NCBI GenBank assembly: GCA_951799445.1
Contig: CATOGU010000239.1
Location: forward strand, 1-64,000
Direction of reading: 5' to 3'
DNA: 64,000 nt
From: Pseudisothecium myosuroides
Taxonomy: Eukaryota > Streptophyta > Bryopsida > Hypnales > Lembophyllaceae
This document shows, in pieces, positions 9,380-20,963 of this stretch; position 1 is the first letter of the stretch, and each line of letters starts with the position of its first letter. The translations under genes and the position numbers were made by a program. The notes beneath the pieces are model-generated. The model did not search any database and had not been told where the DNA came from. It saw only the letters and a list, made by a program, of their open reading frames with translations.

Positions 9380-10195
9380 AAAAGACATGTCTCATGCCTG
9401 TAATGCTAATTATAGGATTGTGAAAGCAAACGTGGGTAGAATATAATAGTTGAGAGAAGAAGAGGTTTTGAACTCTCATCATGCTATCCCCTCCTTAATT
9501 GTACTTACTTCCAATCTACCGAAGTACTTAATAAAATAGATGTGTAACCAAAGAGGTTTGAACTGCGTAAAACTTAATTTTCAAGATCAGATATTTGTGT
9601 TGAATTTTGTAGTCAAACTATGATTGTCTAGAGTATTAATACTGTAATTCCCTCCACAAAATTTTGATAATATTTTTGAGAATCTCCTCCTAAGATAGGT
9701 ATCGTGAAGACATGGCGTTGATGCGAGCACGCAGAAAGAGAAATCAGAGAAAGCTTAAAATATGAACGCACTCACAAATAATGTTAGAAAACGTTGTCGC
9801 AAAATCTCAGCAATCAAAATCATAAAACGCAAGCGTGCAAGCGGGAATTGCTAAGACCCAACTCTCAAACCTTGCGCTAACCCTAAGCCGAAGTCACAAG
9901 TCCGTTAATGAACAACGTAAGTAGCATCGACTTGTCCAATTTTGCTCATTCACCCTAGGATCCTAAGCTACTATTGACAGCTGATGGCTGGATACTTGGA
10001 CAGGGATCAAACATGGGATACTTTTTCATACTCAAAACATGGGATACTTTTAGCTAACCATTAAATTATTAAAATATATCCAATAAAAGTGTAGATTTTG
10101 TTTTTTGAATATTGGCAAGGCTATTGTACAACTAAATTTTAAATAATTCTCATTATTATGCCCTACCCTTCAACCCAAATAAACAACGCAGACCT
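9380..10195. other. No gene recognised
   Basis: AT-rich intergenic or intronic sequence downstream of the DEL exons. No exon or RNA gene could be supported. Confidence 0.4.
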
Positions 10196-10199
10196 CAAC

Positions 10200-10435
10200 T
10201 CCTATAGGCTCACCCTATATCCCATATGTATGATAATTATTGTATTAGTATAACATTATAGTTAATATACATCATATTAACCATATACTAATAACATATT
10301 ATTAATGTATAATTATTATACAATCATTACATATTATTGTAATATGCATAGTATATAGTATAATAGTATGATTATAATATATTGTGCAGTATGGTATAAT
10401 AATATGTGATGCATATTATTATTATATGTGTATGG
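10200..10435. repeat. AT-rich TATA/ATAATA low-complexity tract
   Basis: Degenerate attatta / tatagtata steps, of the same kind as 3700-3910. No coding content. Confidence 0.8.
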
Positions 10436-10455
10436 TTTACATTTAAGTTGTATAG

Positions 10456-10671
10456 TTTGGAGTATTTTTCCTCGATATGGCGATGTCCTATGGAGCGGCT
10501 GATCGAGGAGTACGGCGATTTTCAGGTGCCACTGGCACCATGGAGTGTGATGATTTCAGGAGGGAGTTTACAATGTGGTGTGAACTCCAGAAATCACGCA
10601 ACTCCAGTTTCAACCCCTACATGGTCGCTGCCACCCGGCATACCACGACGACTCCCGCTACTGCACAGTGA
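10456..10671 (+). CDS. Candidate terminal exon, unidentified
   Basis: After an acceptor TTGTATAG the frame reads FGVFFLD, then MAMSYGAADRGVRRFSG, FRREFTMWCELQKSRNSS and stops at TGA 10669-10671. The codon usage and GC rise look coding. It starts in phase 0, so it does not join directly to the phase-1 donor at 9339 of the DEL gene; another exon or an independent gene starting at ATG 10477 is needed. Family not recognised. The overlapping frame 10406-10753 is the alternative. Confidence 0.3.
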   Translation, partial: FGVFFLDMAMSYGAADRGVRRFSGATGTMECDDFRREFTMWCELQKSRNSSFNPYMVAATRHTTTTPATAQ

Positions 10672-10753
10672 CACCGTGGCAGAGCAAAATCAGCTGAGGT
10701 GGCAGGGCACCGAGACCCCTAGGGCCCAAGGGGTGTTTGTGAGAGAAAAATGA

Positions 10754-11490
10754 GCCCCTTAAATACATTTCCAAGGGTGCTCACCCCCCTTTCTTTTCCT
10801 ACTAGTAATCTTATCACTTGAGATTTTCATCCTAATCTTCTAAATTTTGACTTTCTACGCTGGACCAAACTTCTAACTTTTGGAGAACAACTCCAAATCA
10901 CAAATGGATTGCCATTGTCAAATTTCACTGAAATTCAATAATGTGAGTTGAAAAGCCCAATAAGATATAATCATATTGTAAATTGAGATGTCAACACCTC
11001 TATACGGTTTTCTTCTTTAGTCCTTCCTTTCTGAAATTATCAAGACTTGTCATTTTGTCCTAAAACATTTTGACCTCAAGCTGGGGACTGGGGACTGACA
11101 ACCCCGGAAAAAACGAAAGCAACAGAAAATCTCCAATAGTTGTAGATTGTAGATGACATGGGCAGAGAGTGCGCGGTTTCAGGGGCAAGAACAGCGAGGG
11201 AGACGACGACCCTCCGCCAGTCCAGTCAGAGCAGCCAGGCGAGCGAGGCTGAGACGTTCAGGAGGGAAATAGATTCATCAGCCATCCCACGGCTATGGCG
11301 ACCTCCCATGGCCATGTCCGACTTGCTCTAGCGTCGCCACCCCGGGCTCTGTAGGCCATCTCTTCCCGTGGCCACGTCGCGGTGCTCTCGTTGCTGCCGA
11401 TGCCGTTGCCCGCGTCCGTTTTTCCCATTGTTACCGCGCCGTTTGGTGGCCATTTCCGGGTGCCCTGGGGTTTGGTGTTGTGGTGCGAGC
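10754..11490. other. Non-coding, with a GC-rich patch at 11160-11480
   Basis: The GC-rich patch contains overlapping ORFs on both strands without family resemblance. It lies downstream of the minus-strand ORF at 11492-11731 and may be its 3' region. Confidence 0.3.
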
Positions 11491-11491
11491 G

Positions 11492-11731
11492 TTATGGTGT
11501 GGAGGTCCGTGAGGTTGGAAGCGGTGGTGGCGCGAGGGTGAGCTGAGAGGCGTCGGAGTTTTGGAGGCGTGCGAGGGTTTGTGCGTGGAGAGTTGGTTTT
11601 GGGCATTGCACACCATTGTATTCAGATTCCTTTCCATGACGCAAAGTCGTGCTGGCAAAGCCCAAGAAAGAAGTTGGAAGGAGCAACAGAAAAGAGAGAA
11701 TGAGAAGTGCTTTAGTGTGACTAGAATTCAC
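11492..11731 (-). CDS. Possible small secreted protein, 79 aa
   Basis: The ORF begins MNSSHTKALLILSFLLLLPTS, a textbook signal peptide: polar start, Lys, then a run of about 14 Leu/Ile/Phe residues, with likely cleavage after GFAS. The mature part is only about 50 residues, polar and Pro/Thr-rich. An AT-rich TATATATTCTTG-like box lies about 20-30 bases upstream of the ATG on the minus strand, where a TATA element could act. The small size and layout recall plant signalling-peptide precursors, but I recognise no family motif at the C-terminus. Confidence 0.35.
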   Translation of the reverse strand: MNSSHTKALLILSFLLLLPTSFLGFASTTLRHGKESEYNGVQCPKPTLHAQTLARLQNSDASQLTLAPPPLPTSRTSTP

Positions 11732-13215
11732 TCAATGGCAAGAATATATATTTTACCTATGCCATGTGGCTTCTGGAGTTTGGGCCACCTAAAACCTTGT
11801 CCCCATTCCATGACTTGGGCCCAAAGTTTTGGCGCCAAAATATTGCCAACTAGGATGCCACATAAGATAATTGTAGTTCTAACCCAACCCAAATATAAAG
11901 CCCTTGGGCTGGATTTGGAAGAATCAAGCAATCCTATTGGTTGAAATTCAAAGACTTCAAGCCGGCCTTCAATCTGGCCTCAAGCATAAAGTGGGCAAGG
12001 GTGGTTGGCAATTGGAGGCGAGCAGTGAACCAAGCAACAATGTTGTGGGGATGCTTCTTTTTGCAATCATTAGGGCCTTAGGGATAGTCATGGCAAGGCT
12101 CAAGTATCCACCGAGTTCAGGGAATGGTTCCTCAGCCTTTGTAGTGGAGAGAGAATTTTCCCCGAATCTTTTCTTCAATTTCTACATTTTCTTCATTATC
12201 CTTGTGCCTCTATCCTCGTGTCCCCTTAGCCGTAACCCTCGATCGCTTGGCTAGTCACCGTGACTGCCCCTCTGGAGTACTTTTCTACGGTAGATGTACG
12301 TTCTCTACAGTAGTTCTATAGTGCTCTACAATGGTGTTGCAAGAAGGGCAGCATGGGCATTTTTTGCCTTCCCTGACTGACCATATAGGACAAAAACGTG
12401 GGGCGCGTAAGAGAAGCTTGCAAACTTTGATTTCTACATGTACAGCATAGCAGAGGGGTATCGCATGGAGGATGCACTTGGATTTTGCACTGAGTACATG
12501 AAACGACACAAGTCAATAGTTCATCGAGTATGGGATGCAGATGAGGACCCATTCCTTTGTATATGAATTTCAAATTCAAGTTGAAAAAAGATTCAATGGG
12601 TTCCACCAAATATGTCCTTTCACACCCAACTCCCATGTTCATCACTTTGCCTTTTGACCCTCAACCAATCACAAATTTAATACTTTGCCTCTTGACCCTA
12701 AGCTAATCGCAAATCTTTAAAATTATACTTTGTTTGACCAAAGACACCATACTATTGGAGCTCGACGGACATCCTAATCAATTATATATATAGACTAGTA
12801 AACCCTACGTGCCCATTGTATCAATGGGGTCATGCCCTTCATGTCCTCGATGGCATGACCCCCCATAGCATGACCCTCATAGCGTGTCCTCCAGAGACGG
12901 AGGATGTTATTGGGTTTGAACCTTCAAAATCCTCGCTGGCATTGATAGATGCTGAGTTGGCGTCTGACGTGTACGGGTTACAGGGAACTGGTGGGAATAC
13001 GGGGTGGTGAACGTGAGAACTTACAGCTGGAACGGCCGTTAGTAATGTGACTGTTATTTGGGCGCAGGAATTTTGAATTCTGATGTGGCCGTTTTTGTGA
13101 TGGGAATGGCGCGAACCGCAAAGTCCCCGCCAATCAACGGCACCTGTTATTTCATGTCTGCCATTTATACGTTGATAAGTGAAGACTACTTCATATTAGA
13201 GCCCCATTGCCCTAC
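11732..13215. other. No gene recognised
   Basis: Short ORFs on both strands (for example 11904-12254 and 12316-12645) lack coding character and overlap each other. No repeat structure stood out. Confidence 0.35.
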
Positions 13216-13262
13216 TTAACCCCTAAAGGACCATTAGGGCGTTCGGGCCCTTCAGGGGTTAA
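13216..13262. mobile_element. Minimal TTAA-flanked inverted-repeat element
   Basis: TTAA-CCCCTAAAGG at the left and CCCTTCAGGGG-TTAA at the right, 47 bp in all. Ends starting with CCCCT and TTAA target duplications are the hallmark of piggyBac-type transposition. This is the shortest of several copies in the window. Confidence 0.55.
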
Positions 13263-13559
13263 GATTTGTAGGTACACCTGGCACTCCCGCCTACCCGTGA
13301 CCCGTCACCTCCGACGTCCCATTCTAGGGTTTAATCGACCTGTGAAATTTAAAAATCACGGCGATTCAACGCAAGTAACTTACTCCCGCTGAAAAGTCCT
13401 CAGCTGACAACCGCGCCCAAGCAATCCCGAAATCTGCGGATATGTCATATTTAATGTAGATCTTGAGAACATTCATGAATCAAATAATAAAACGAGGCAA
13501 TTTTTGAAATTTACAAGTAAAGATGTACGATTCCTCGTGTTCACTCTTTGTTCCTGTTG

Positions 13560-13798
13560 GCTAGAATTTCTTAGGTATGGTACAGTAGGTGAGCTATCAT
13601 GCAGATCTACAGGGAGTGCATTTGTGCGATCGAAGCTGGTGCCACTCAGGAGCAGCGATCGTCGTGGCCATGCAAGAAGTTGGAGCGGAAATCGCTCGCT
13701 ATGCCGCTCACCTCAACACGACCACTGCCGATTCTGATGTGGTACTTATGGCATTGCAAGATTTTATAAAGTATGATTCACACCTCCAATTGATCTGA
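13560..13798 (+). CDS. Possible exon, unidentified
   Basis: Two frames look coding. One contains VAMQEVGAEIARYAAHLNTT and SDVVLMALQDFIKYDSH; the other contains MQIYRECICAIEAGATQEQ. The composition differs from the AT-rich flanks. I cannot choose a frame or name a family. Confidence 0.25.
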
Positions 13799-14737
13799 AA
13801 ATTCTCCCACATAAAACCAACTTGGTCTTCTACATAAGAAAAAAAAACATTAGTTTTGTGTAGAGCAATTTTTTTGATTTAGGAGCTGTCAAAGGCTTCT
13901 AAAAATTTTGGGCAGCAAAGAAAAAAACTTTTTTTTCTCTTTAGATGTCAATATCTTACTTCTCTACCCCTGCTCCGGCGATGGCGCTCCGCACATTTGC
14001 GCCGCCGCTGACCTCCAAAGAAATGCTACCTGGCACTGCTCTGGGGTTGCCTCGCGATCCATGAGGATGCAGTTGACTCCCGAATTCGGCCTAATCTGCA
14101 ACTGCCTCCCTCGCTTCCCGAATGGCACCGTCGCCGCGCACGGGGTCGCCAACCCTCGCTGACTTCATCATGGCGGACATCCAACGATATCGGAAAAGCA
14201 CCAATCTGACAAACGAGAGACCGTGAAGCGACGAAATGTCGGACGACAGTGATGAAATCGGACGAAGGACGTCGTCCAATCCTTTTTTGACATGTGAAAC
14301 CTAAAATGGGTGGTCCATGGTACCAAAAAAATTTGAGTATGTAAAGTGTAACATGGAGGACCCCAAGCACTTTATAACCTATTATAATGTGTTTTACGAT
14401 TTCATGAATAGAATGTTTAGTACCATTTTCTGTGGAAGTTCAGATGTACTTCACCCTCATTTCCAAGAGCCTTCAACAGTAGAAAGTAAAATTTCCAGTG
14501 GACACACATGTGAAAATCTTGAATAGACTAATCATATGAAATCATTTTCAAAATCCAACTTCTAATGTTACCTGGAGAATAGAATATGAATAAAATATAA
14601 TAATAACCATAAGTTTAGAAAAAGAAATAAATACTTGACCTACATTTAGAGCAAGATCAGAGGGGCTAGATTTGAGCCCCTAGCCGTTTACACCTTGCCA
14701 CTGCCTAATTTCCAACAGAGGTTTCAAAGCTTAGTGG
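13799..14737. other. Non-coding; GC-rich patch 13960-14290
   Basis: No convincing exon. Sequence from about 14321 to 14700 resembles 15013-15390 inside the next element, with shared phrases such as atttccaagagccttcaaca and an offset of about 690 bp. It is probably a partial copy of the same transposon. Confidence 0.45.
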
Positions 14738-15382
14738 TTAACCCCTCAACGCCCTTACTGTTTTTCAGTATCTCAGATTTTGCTTGGAAGTGAACAAAGT
14801 GTTTGCATTTTGATCAATCTTATCAAATATTTTTGAAGTGTAACCGTACAAATTTAAGGTAGACATGTTATAGATCACATAGGAAAAGAAATTCCAACAA
14901 TATCACTTATGGATTGAAAGATTATAATGTTTGATCATGAAGGTGTTAAAACTGCAAAAGTGATTTGAAATCTTTCAATCCTCTTTTTGCATCTCAAACC
15001 TAAAATTGAAGGTACCAAAAAAACATGAGTACGTAAAGTATAACATGCATAACCCCAATCAATTTACAACTTCTCAAAAATCTATTCTACAATTTTGTAA
15101 ATTGAATTTTTGATGTGATTTCTTCTACAAGTTCTAGTGTACTTGAGGCTCATTTCCAAGAGCCTTCAACACTAGAAAGTGAAAATTTGCAATGGACATC
15201 CTTGTACAAAATCTTGGATAGACAAATCATATGAATTCATTTTCAAAATCAGACTTAAAGGAGACTTCAATAAGAACAAAAAATGACAATAACCACAAAA
15301 AATAATCTTAAAGAAACCTTAGGCATCACCAAATAAAAATCAGAGGGGCAAGATTTTAGCCCCTTGGGCTTTGAGGGGTTAA
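14738..15382. mobile_element. TTAA-flanked non-autonomous DNA transposon (piggyBac-like ends)
   Basis: The left end is TTAA-CCCCTCAACGCCC and the right end is GGGCTTTGAGGGG-TTAA, giving 13-bp terminal inverted repeats with one mismatch. The 645-bp interior has no ORF of note. TTAA target duplication with CCC-starting ends is characteristic of the piggyBac superfamily, but no transposase is present in the window, so the assignment is by ends only. Confidence 0.6.
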
Positions 15383-16241
15383 CCCTTTAGAGACCACTGA
15401 ACCATATTTTGTGTTCAATAGAGCGGTTTTTAGCTTACAAAGTGAAATTGCTCAACAATTTGGAAATTGTTCTTGAAGAATGCTTGTGGTCACAAGAATT
15501 TTGCATCCAACCAAAAAAACAACATTGGAATTGGATATATGAGTTGATAAATAATGGTGTTTATGCAACAAGGCCTCAAAATATATGTATCCCACTTAGC
15601 TACACTTTGTGATTGCTATTTTATCCATTTTTGACTAAAAATAGTCTTATTGGAAAGGTGAGAAACATCGCTTTCTAGAAATATAAGGCTCTTCTCAAGC
15701 AAAGCTTAAATGAAGTAATAAGATCTAAAACCACCCAAGCATGAAAACTAGAGACTTTCCACCTACATCTCACTTAATCATTATAATATTTCACCTCCAA
15801 CAATAAATCTACTTGAAATTTTGATGGTTTATAGTAAATAAGGTGTTCTTCCCATTTGTACGGTTGGATTATGCAAACTAGGTCCACATTTGATTCAACT
15901 ACACATTTAAGTATACTACCTTGATTTCTTGTAGATTTGGTGAAAATGTGTGTGGTCTTTAGAGAACACCATATTCATTAAAATGGGAGATTGGGCACCT
16001 CTGAGGCACCTCTCAAAATAACCATGTTGATCTTGACTTGAATTAGAAATTTCCATTAAAAGTAGATATTTCAGCAAAATTGATATAAACATTCTAATGT
16101 TAGGTCAATCTTAATAAGTTCTATTGTAATTTAGCTCAATTCAAGCTAAATATATAATAGATCATTTTGTCAATTTTCTTTCAATACCTCTCAATTTAGT
16201 GGAAATCTCCCATTTTAATGAATATGCCGTTAAAGGGTTAA
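15379..16241. mobile_element. Second TTAA-flanked element, abutting the first
   Basis: TTAA-CCCTTTAGAG at the left and GTTAAAGGG-TTAA at the right. It shares the TTAA at 15379-15382 with its neighbour. Near its right end, a stretch CATATTCATTAAAATGGGAG at about 15970 is repeated inverted at about 16208-16228, making a roughly 22-bp-arm foldback inside the element. No transposase ORF. Confidence 0.5.
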
Positions 16242-16309
16242 ATCTAGAGTTTGTGTGGTTTCAAGTTTGGTTCTTGTCATAATTCTCATTCACTCACACA
16301 GAAAAGAAC

Positions 16310-16650
16310 TAAGGTAGGAGGCTCATGAATGGAGCATCTAAGGGCTGAAAGCTTGAAACTTAAATTTTGGGTGGGTGAAACTTCTTGAAATATTTTTCAG
16401 TAACTATTTCTTGAAAAACAAGAAGAATTGGCATCTAATCAAAGTTGTTTCATATTTTTTGGAACTTTGTAGGATTAATTATGAAATTTTGAAGTGGAAA
16501 GGCCATAGGGCTCTAAAATGGAGCACCTCCTTAAATGTACATTGCATATACATTGTTAAATGGCTATGAAAAACAACATGTACAAACATAATACATTTGA
16601 GGAGGTGATCCATTTTAGAGTGGTGCTCCAAACTAGAGCCTCCTACCTTA
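16310..16650. mobile_element. Short inverted-repeat element (MITE)
   Basis: Terminal repeats TAAGGTAGGAGGCTC (16310-16324) and GAGCCTCCTACCTTA (16636-16650) match exactly. Inside, CTCTAAAATGGAGCACCTCC at about 16512 is repeated inverted near 16618-16592, so the right half folds on itself. The left 33 bases recur at the SUV3-like exon (2324). The overlapping ORFs at 16479-16754 are products of the palindrome. Confidence 0.75.
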
Positions 16651-17008
16651 CTGCTTGCGTTTTTTTTGCATGGAGTGCAATATTTTGGTTTTCTCATGAA
16701 AATACTCAATTTTTGCATGAGGAATTATTTTCCTCCTACAAAAAAACGTCTTAAGAAGGTTTTACTTCTTTGAAGTTTGCAGACCTTAATGTTTCAAAGT
16801 ACTACACTTGAACCATATCATTATTCAATAAGTCACAACATTCTTCACAATAAACGACTACACCAAATAGTGCATTTAGGTTGCCTTAATAATTAGGTCG
16901 CCTTGCTATAGAAAGTTACCTCATCACTCATGGCTTAGTCACTTGGAGGTGCATGTAACTCTTTAGATATTAGGATTTCACATGGTTTACAATACCAATA
17001 TGGACACA
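16651..17008. other. No gene recognised
   Basis: AT-rich, between two small transposons. Confidence 0.4.
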
Positions 17009-17135
17009 CATTACAAGGAAACCATGGTCAAATTTATAAAAACCTGACAAAGACTCTGACCCAATCTACGGGATATTGTAAATTAGGTCACTTTATCAAC
17101 TTCTTGTAAATTCAACCATAGTTTCCTTGTACTAG
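17009..17135. mobile_element. CACTA-type MITE, 127 bp
   Basis: The left end CATTACAAGGAAACCATGG and the inverse of the right end (CTAGTACAAGGAAACTATGG) form imperfect terminal repeats of about 45 bp. CACTACAAGGAAA-type termini belong to the CACTA (En/Spm) superfamily. The same arm occurs in near-perfect form at 21387-21505, and one isolated end lies at 25659. Confidence 0.7.
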
Positions 17136-18324
17136 TTGTGTTATTTTTGCAAAAACTTTAAAAGTTGCTCATTGCAATAATTATTGCTAAAAATGACTGT
17201 AGCAGCAACATTTATTGAAATAATATAAAACGTCTGAGAAATTAGTGTGGGACAACTTAAATGCAGTATTTGGTGTAGAAGCCAAATGCTTCAGGTAGTT
17301 TACAAGAAGTTGAAATTTCAAAAGGAGGGAATGTAAATACTATATAATATATGAAAACCTAGAAAAATCCTGCTAACGTATTTGAATAATGAACAATCAC
17401 TGATAATGGTAAACATGTGATCATTTTGAGTTCTTACTTGGCAACCATTTTGTAAGTATTGACTACTGAGTGTAATTTTTTCTCCCTAAACTCATACGAT
17501 AGATGCGGGATGTGACCTCTGAAGGATTAAAGGGCCCAAGTTAAATCTTATGTTACTTTTTGAATTTGGTTTGGCCAAATGAAAAAAAGAAACACTTTGA
17601 TTTCCTTTTGTATCAATACATGGAATTTTGGTGGTATACAGTTTGACTTATTTCACTCTTGAATTTTCAAAGCGGTCTGGGAGTTTACGGTGTGAATTCT
17701 TCTTTAACCCCTAAACGTTTCAATGACCCTTTGCTACCAGTACAATACAGGGTATTTTTCCTGTATTTGGAGAGGATTGACACCTCTATTACATTTGAGA
17801 CCAACAAAGAAATTGAAGAATAGATCAATGCAGTTCTAGTGAGCTACTTGAAATCCCAAGTTGAAATTTCTAATTGGTAGCAAATGACACTTATACATCA
17901 GCATATGTACGGTTCCCATGGAACGTTTAAGGGTTAAAATTGTTGACATCTTAACCCCTAAAGGACCATTGTCCCTTTGGCGGACAAATTGGTGTTTGGG
18001 CATGTATCTATGACTAAATTACTTTGCGTGATTTTTTGAAACTTTAATTGAAGATGAGGAATTCAAAAGATCTACGTGGGAATGTAATTTTTTCTTCATT
18101 TGACATTTATTAAAGAAGTTATGCATGAATAACTGAAAATTTGGGGAGAACTGTAGGGAGATCTCTACACAGAATCAGACTGAGTATCGATTTCAGCAGG
18201 TACACTCATATTTTCATCCTCTCTAACAGCCATAATGCTTGAGTCAAAATCTGTAACCTCTTGTTGGTAAAATTGTCACCTGTTCACGAGTTCCCCAATG
18301 TGCTAGTCTATATTGCAAATGTAG
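17136..18324. other. Non-coding; contains TTAA-flanked element 17704-17937
   Basis: TTAA-CCCCTAAACGTTTCAATG at 17704 and the inverse AACGTTTAAGGG-TTAA at 17937 bound a 234-bp element. A further left end, TTAA-CCCCTAAAGGACCATT, lies at 17951 without a recognised partner. No exons before 18325. Confidence 0.5.
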
Positions 18325-18486
18325 GCAATGTACAACATGTTGAAGGAAGTCCTGGGGAAGTTCCATGGGCGAGCTGCTGCCATTACGAGGGAGGAGACCA
18401 ACATTTTGGGGGAGTTAAGGGAACTCCGAAGCAAATCAAGGCTGGTTATGAAAGCCATGTTCAACGGCAATTTTGGATCCACCTTG
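18325..18486 (+). CDS. Coiled-coil protein, penultimate exon
   Basis: The exon lies between AAATGTAG and CCTTG|GTGTGT, phase 0 at both ends. It encodes MYNMLKEVLGKFHGRAAAIT, REETNILGELRELRSKSRLV and MKAMFNGNFGSTL. The heptad-like spacing of Leu/Ile with many Glu/Arg/Lys predicts a coiled coil. It joins in frame to the exon at 18768. No family recognised; an upstream exon may exist or translation may start at the ATG 18328. Confidence 0.5.
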
Positions 18487-18767
18487 GTGTGTGTATATAT
18501 GTATATTTTTCAGAATTTGGATACTGGAGCTCTATTTTTCTCATTTCCCTCTGCGAGTTTGCTCTTTCTGAGACCTTCTAAGATCAGATATGTTACTCTA
18601 ACGCTGTGAAGTAGAGAACGCCTGTCCTATTATTTCTGTAGAACGCAGAGGTCTGCAGTTGTCGAACAACGTTCGAATCCTTGGTGCAATAGATCAGAAT
18701 GAAAGACGTTAGTAATAAATAAGATGCTGTCGTCCTCTTTTTACTAAAGTTGCACCACATGCTTCAG

Positions 18768-18887
18768 GAGCTGGCATTCAAGTCAGAGCAGGAGAGAAGC
18801 AAGTCGGCTGCTCGGGCTGCACCTGGCCAAGAGTTGCAGGAGATCAAGCGGGATTTGGAAAATACGTATGCAGAGCAATTCAAATAG
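18768..18887 (+). CDS. Coiled-coil protein, last exon
   Basis: After CATGCTTCAG the exon reads ELAFKSEQERSKSAARAAPG, then QELQEIKRDLENTYAEQFK and TAG. The last part continues the coiled coil (L-x-x-I-x-x-x-L spacing). Splicing over 18487-18767 keeps the frame. The stop overlaps the stop of the convergent minus-strand AT-hook ORF by a few bases. Confidence 0.5.
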   Translation, partial: ELAFKSEQERSKSAARAAPGQELQEIKRDLENTYAEQFK

Positions 18888-19245
18888 CTCTGAGAAATCT
18901 CCTACTAGATAGTCTTTCGATGGGAGAATCAATGTCGTCCGTCTCCGACTTGGATAGGTCTCGATTGTTGGGACTGCCGCCCTCGCCTGCGCCAGGCTTG
19001 GTAGAAGCGGGGGCGTCGATCTTGTCCACCACCGACGACGACGACTTCTTGCGTCCACGCGGGCCAGAGCGAGAATCAACAGGCGGCACAAGGTGGTCCA
19101 CCATCTCCACATCGGCAGGCGAGGGTGGGGAGTTGAGAGCGGAATGATTATTGATCGAGTGAGGCAGCAGAGCCGGAGAGGAATCGTTGGAGGCCACTTT
19201 GGGATGCTTGGGCGGTCGCCCCCGCTTGCGAGGGGGTGCCTCCAT
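18880..19245 (-). CDS. AT-hook protein, N-terminal exon or short protein (121 aa)
   Basis: Starts MEAPPRKRGRPPKHPKVA, a canonical AT-hook (R-K-R-G-R-P-P-K), with a second basic GPRGRKK motif at about residues 61-67. The rest is Ser/Pro/Asp-rich and disordered, as in chromatin-associated proteins. The AT-hook inserts into the minor groove of AT-rich DNA. The frame closes at TGA 18882-18880. A GT (TCTA|GTAGGA) about 25 nt earlier could instead be a donor, with the rest of the protein encoded further left. Upstream on the minus strand, TTTCAG just before the GAGGC-ATG suggests an intron in the 5' leader. High GC and CpG content contrast with the flanks. Confidence 0.6.
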   Translation of the reverse strand: MEAPPRKRGRPPKHPKVASNDSSPALLPHSINNHSALNSPPSPADVEMVDHLVPPVDSRSGPRGRKKSSSSVVDKIDAPASTKPGAGEGGSPNNRDLSKSETDDIDSPIERLSSRRFLRAI

Positions 19246-19249
19246 GCCT

Positions 19250-20960
19250 CCTGAAATGATGAACAGAAACCGTTCTATCTAAAACAAAAAAGCAAAAGGA
19301 CCAGACACCGGTTGGCAGCACGCCATATTGCGGCACTTCCTTATAGCTGTATAGAAAAACCTGGTAGTTTCTCTACTTTAGGTGAAATCCGTACCGATTT
19401 TGCACCTACCCTCGGCTGCGTTTAGATGCTTCCAAGCATGAGTACTCTAATAGGTATGAGCCTCAGGGACTTTGGTCCATTTGTACCAAGATTCTAGGAA
19501 CCAGTCCCCCCCAATTTTTTTCCATGTAGACCCTTTTCATCTTGCCTGAAGGCATGGCGGAAAGTCTTGTAGAAGTGACGGATTGCAGTGGAGAAACCAA
19601 TATTCAAAGCAAGACGTGGCATCCTGTCTAAGTTTCTTTTACCTTGTGTGTCGACTACTGTTATCATCCTAGGCTTTAGGTCTTCAACTAAATCATCTCT
19701 CGACGAATAAGCATCGCCTCCTTGGAAACTGTGGGACCATTGTTTGTGTTGGCTTGCTTTTGAATGTGCCTAATTTGCTGAGCTCTTGATATGTGCTCTA
19801 CTTAGAGTACATGCTCTGCTTCCATGTAAAGTTTCTCCTGTCCAACACGAGGGTTTTCTTTGTTTCTCAAATGTGTGATTACTTATGCGAACTTGGTTTG
19901 CTGTCGACTTGAAGAATTGACTGCAGCGCCTCTTAGGGTTATATTTAGGGTTAGGGTTGCGGCAGGCATTGGATTTCAGTTTCAGGGCAAAGAATTTGAC
20001 GAGGGATGGCTGAAGGGTTGCAATTTCAGTCTCTTGTATAAGAGTACCATGTCATCGTTCCTAGCAGGGTGGGGTGCGGGCTTGTGAATTCAAACGCTTG
20101 TCTATCAAATGTGAGCTGCAACAACCAGTCGTGTGTTAACCATGAACGGTAGGGCAGAGGTTTTTCTAAAGTTCGTGCGGGTGAACCCTGTCACTAGTTT
20201 CGTTCAAATTAAAGAGTTCAATGCTTCATAATTCTAACGCATCGACCGTATCGGAAACATGGCATGCGTTGCAGGGACACCCGCTCCACGCTGTCCAACC
20301 ACATTCAGGTCCTTCGTCTGGACAGCGCTTATCCCCTTTCCCCTTTTGATTTGGAGCTAACAGCATAAAAGTTGTAGAGTCACGTGCGCATCCAAATCAC
20401 GGCTCGACAAGATCGATGTTGTTCTAAGCGAGTCATTATGGTGCTCGTGACTCCTCACCGCCCACTCTTGGCATCTCAGAATACATCTCAGAATACACTG
20501 AAGGAAAAGGGGGGCGTGGTATACTAGTGCCTCTTTGAGATGAACCTTTATAAGAAAAAACACTTCGCCAAGATGAAGGAGATGATTGTCTGTGATGGTT
20601 GGGGAGCTACAAAAGATGTGTTTGGTTACAATGAATGCTTTCCTTACACAAAATGAATATGCTATTTGGATACCTTTATCTTATCAAGGCACCATTGTAT
20701 TATTACAATACTAGTAAACCCTACCTCTCACTTCATGTGAAGAAAAGACAAAATCATGCCAACTAAGAATAGAAAGAATAAAAGTGCTCCTCCACCGGAT
20801 ATCCGATACCCGGTGTGAAAAGTGTGCACCGGACAAAAAAATCCACTATGACATGACAATTTCCACTCCAAATTTAACCAGATGAAGCACCGGAGAGGAG
20901 CTTTCGGCCGCTGGCTCCAGACGTCCTGGTCTGAACCGGGACAAAACCATCATCAAAACG
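19250..20960. other. Promoter side of the AT-hook gene, then non-coding
   Basis: Contains gttatatttagggttagggt near 19940, a short telomere-box-like (AAACCCTAA) element often seen in plant promoters. No convincing exon; the ORF at 19860-20087 spans this motif. Confidence 0.35.
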
Positions 20961-20963
20961 AGT

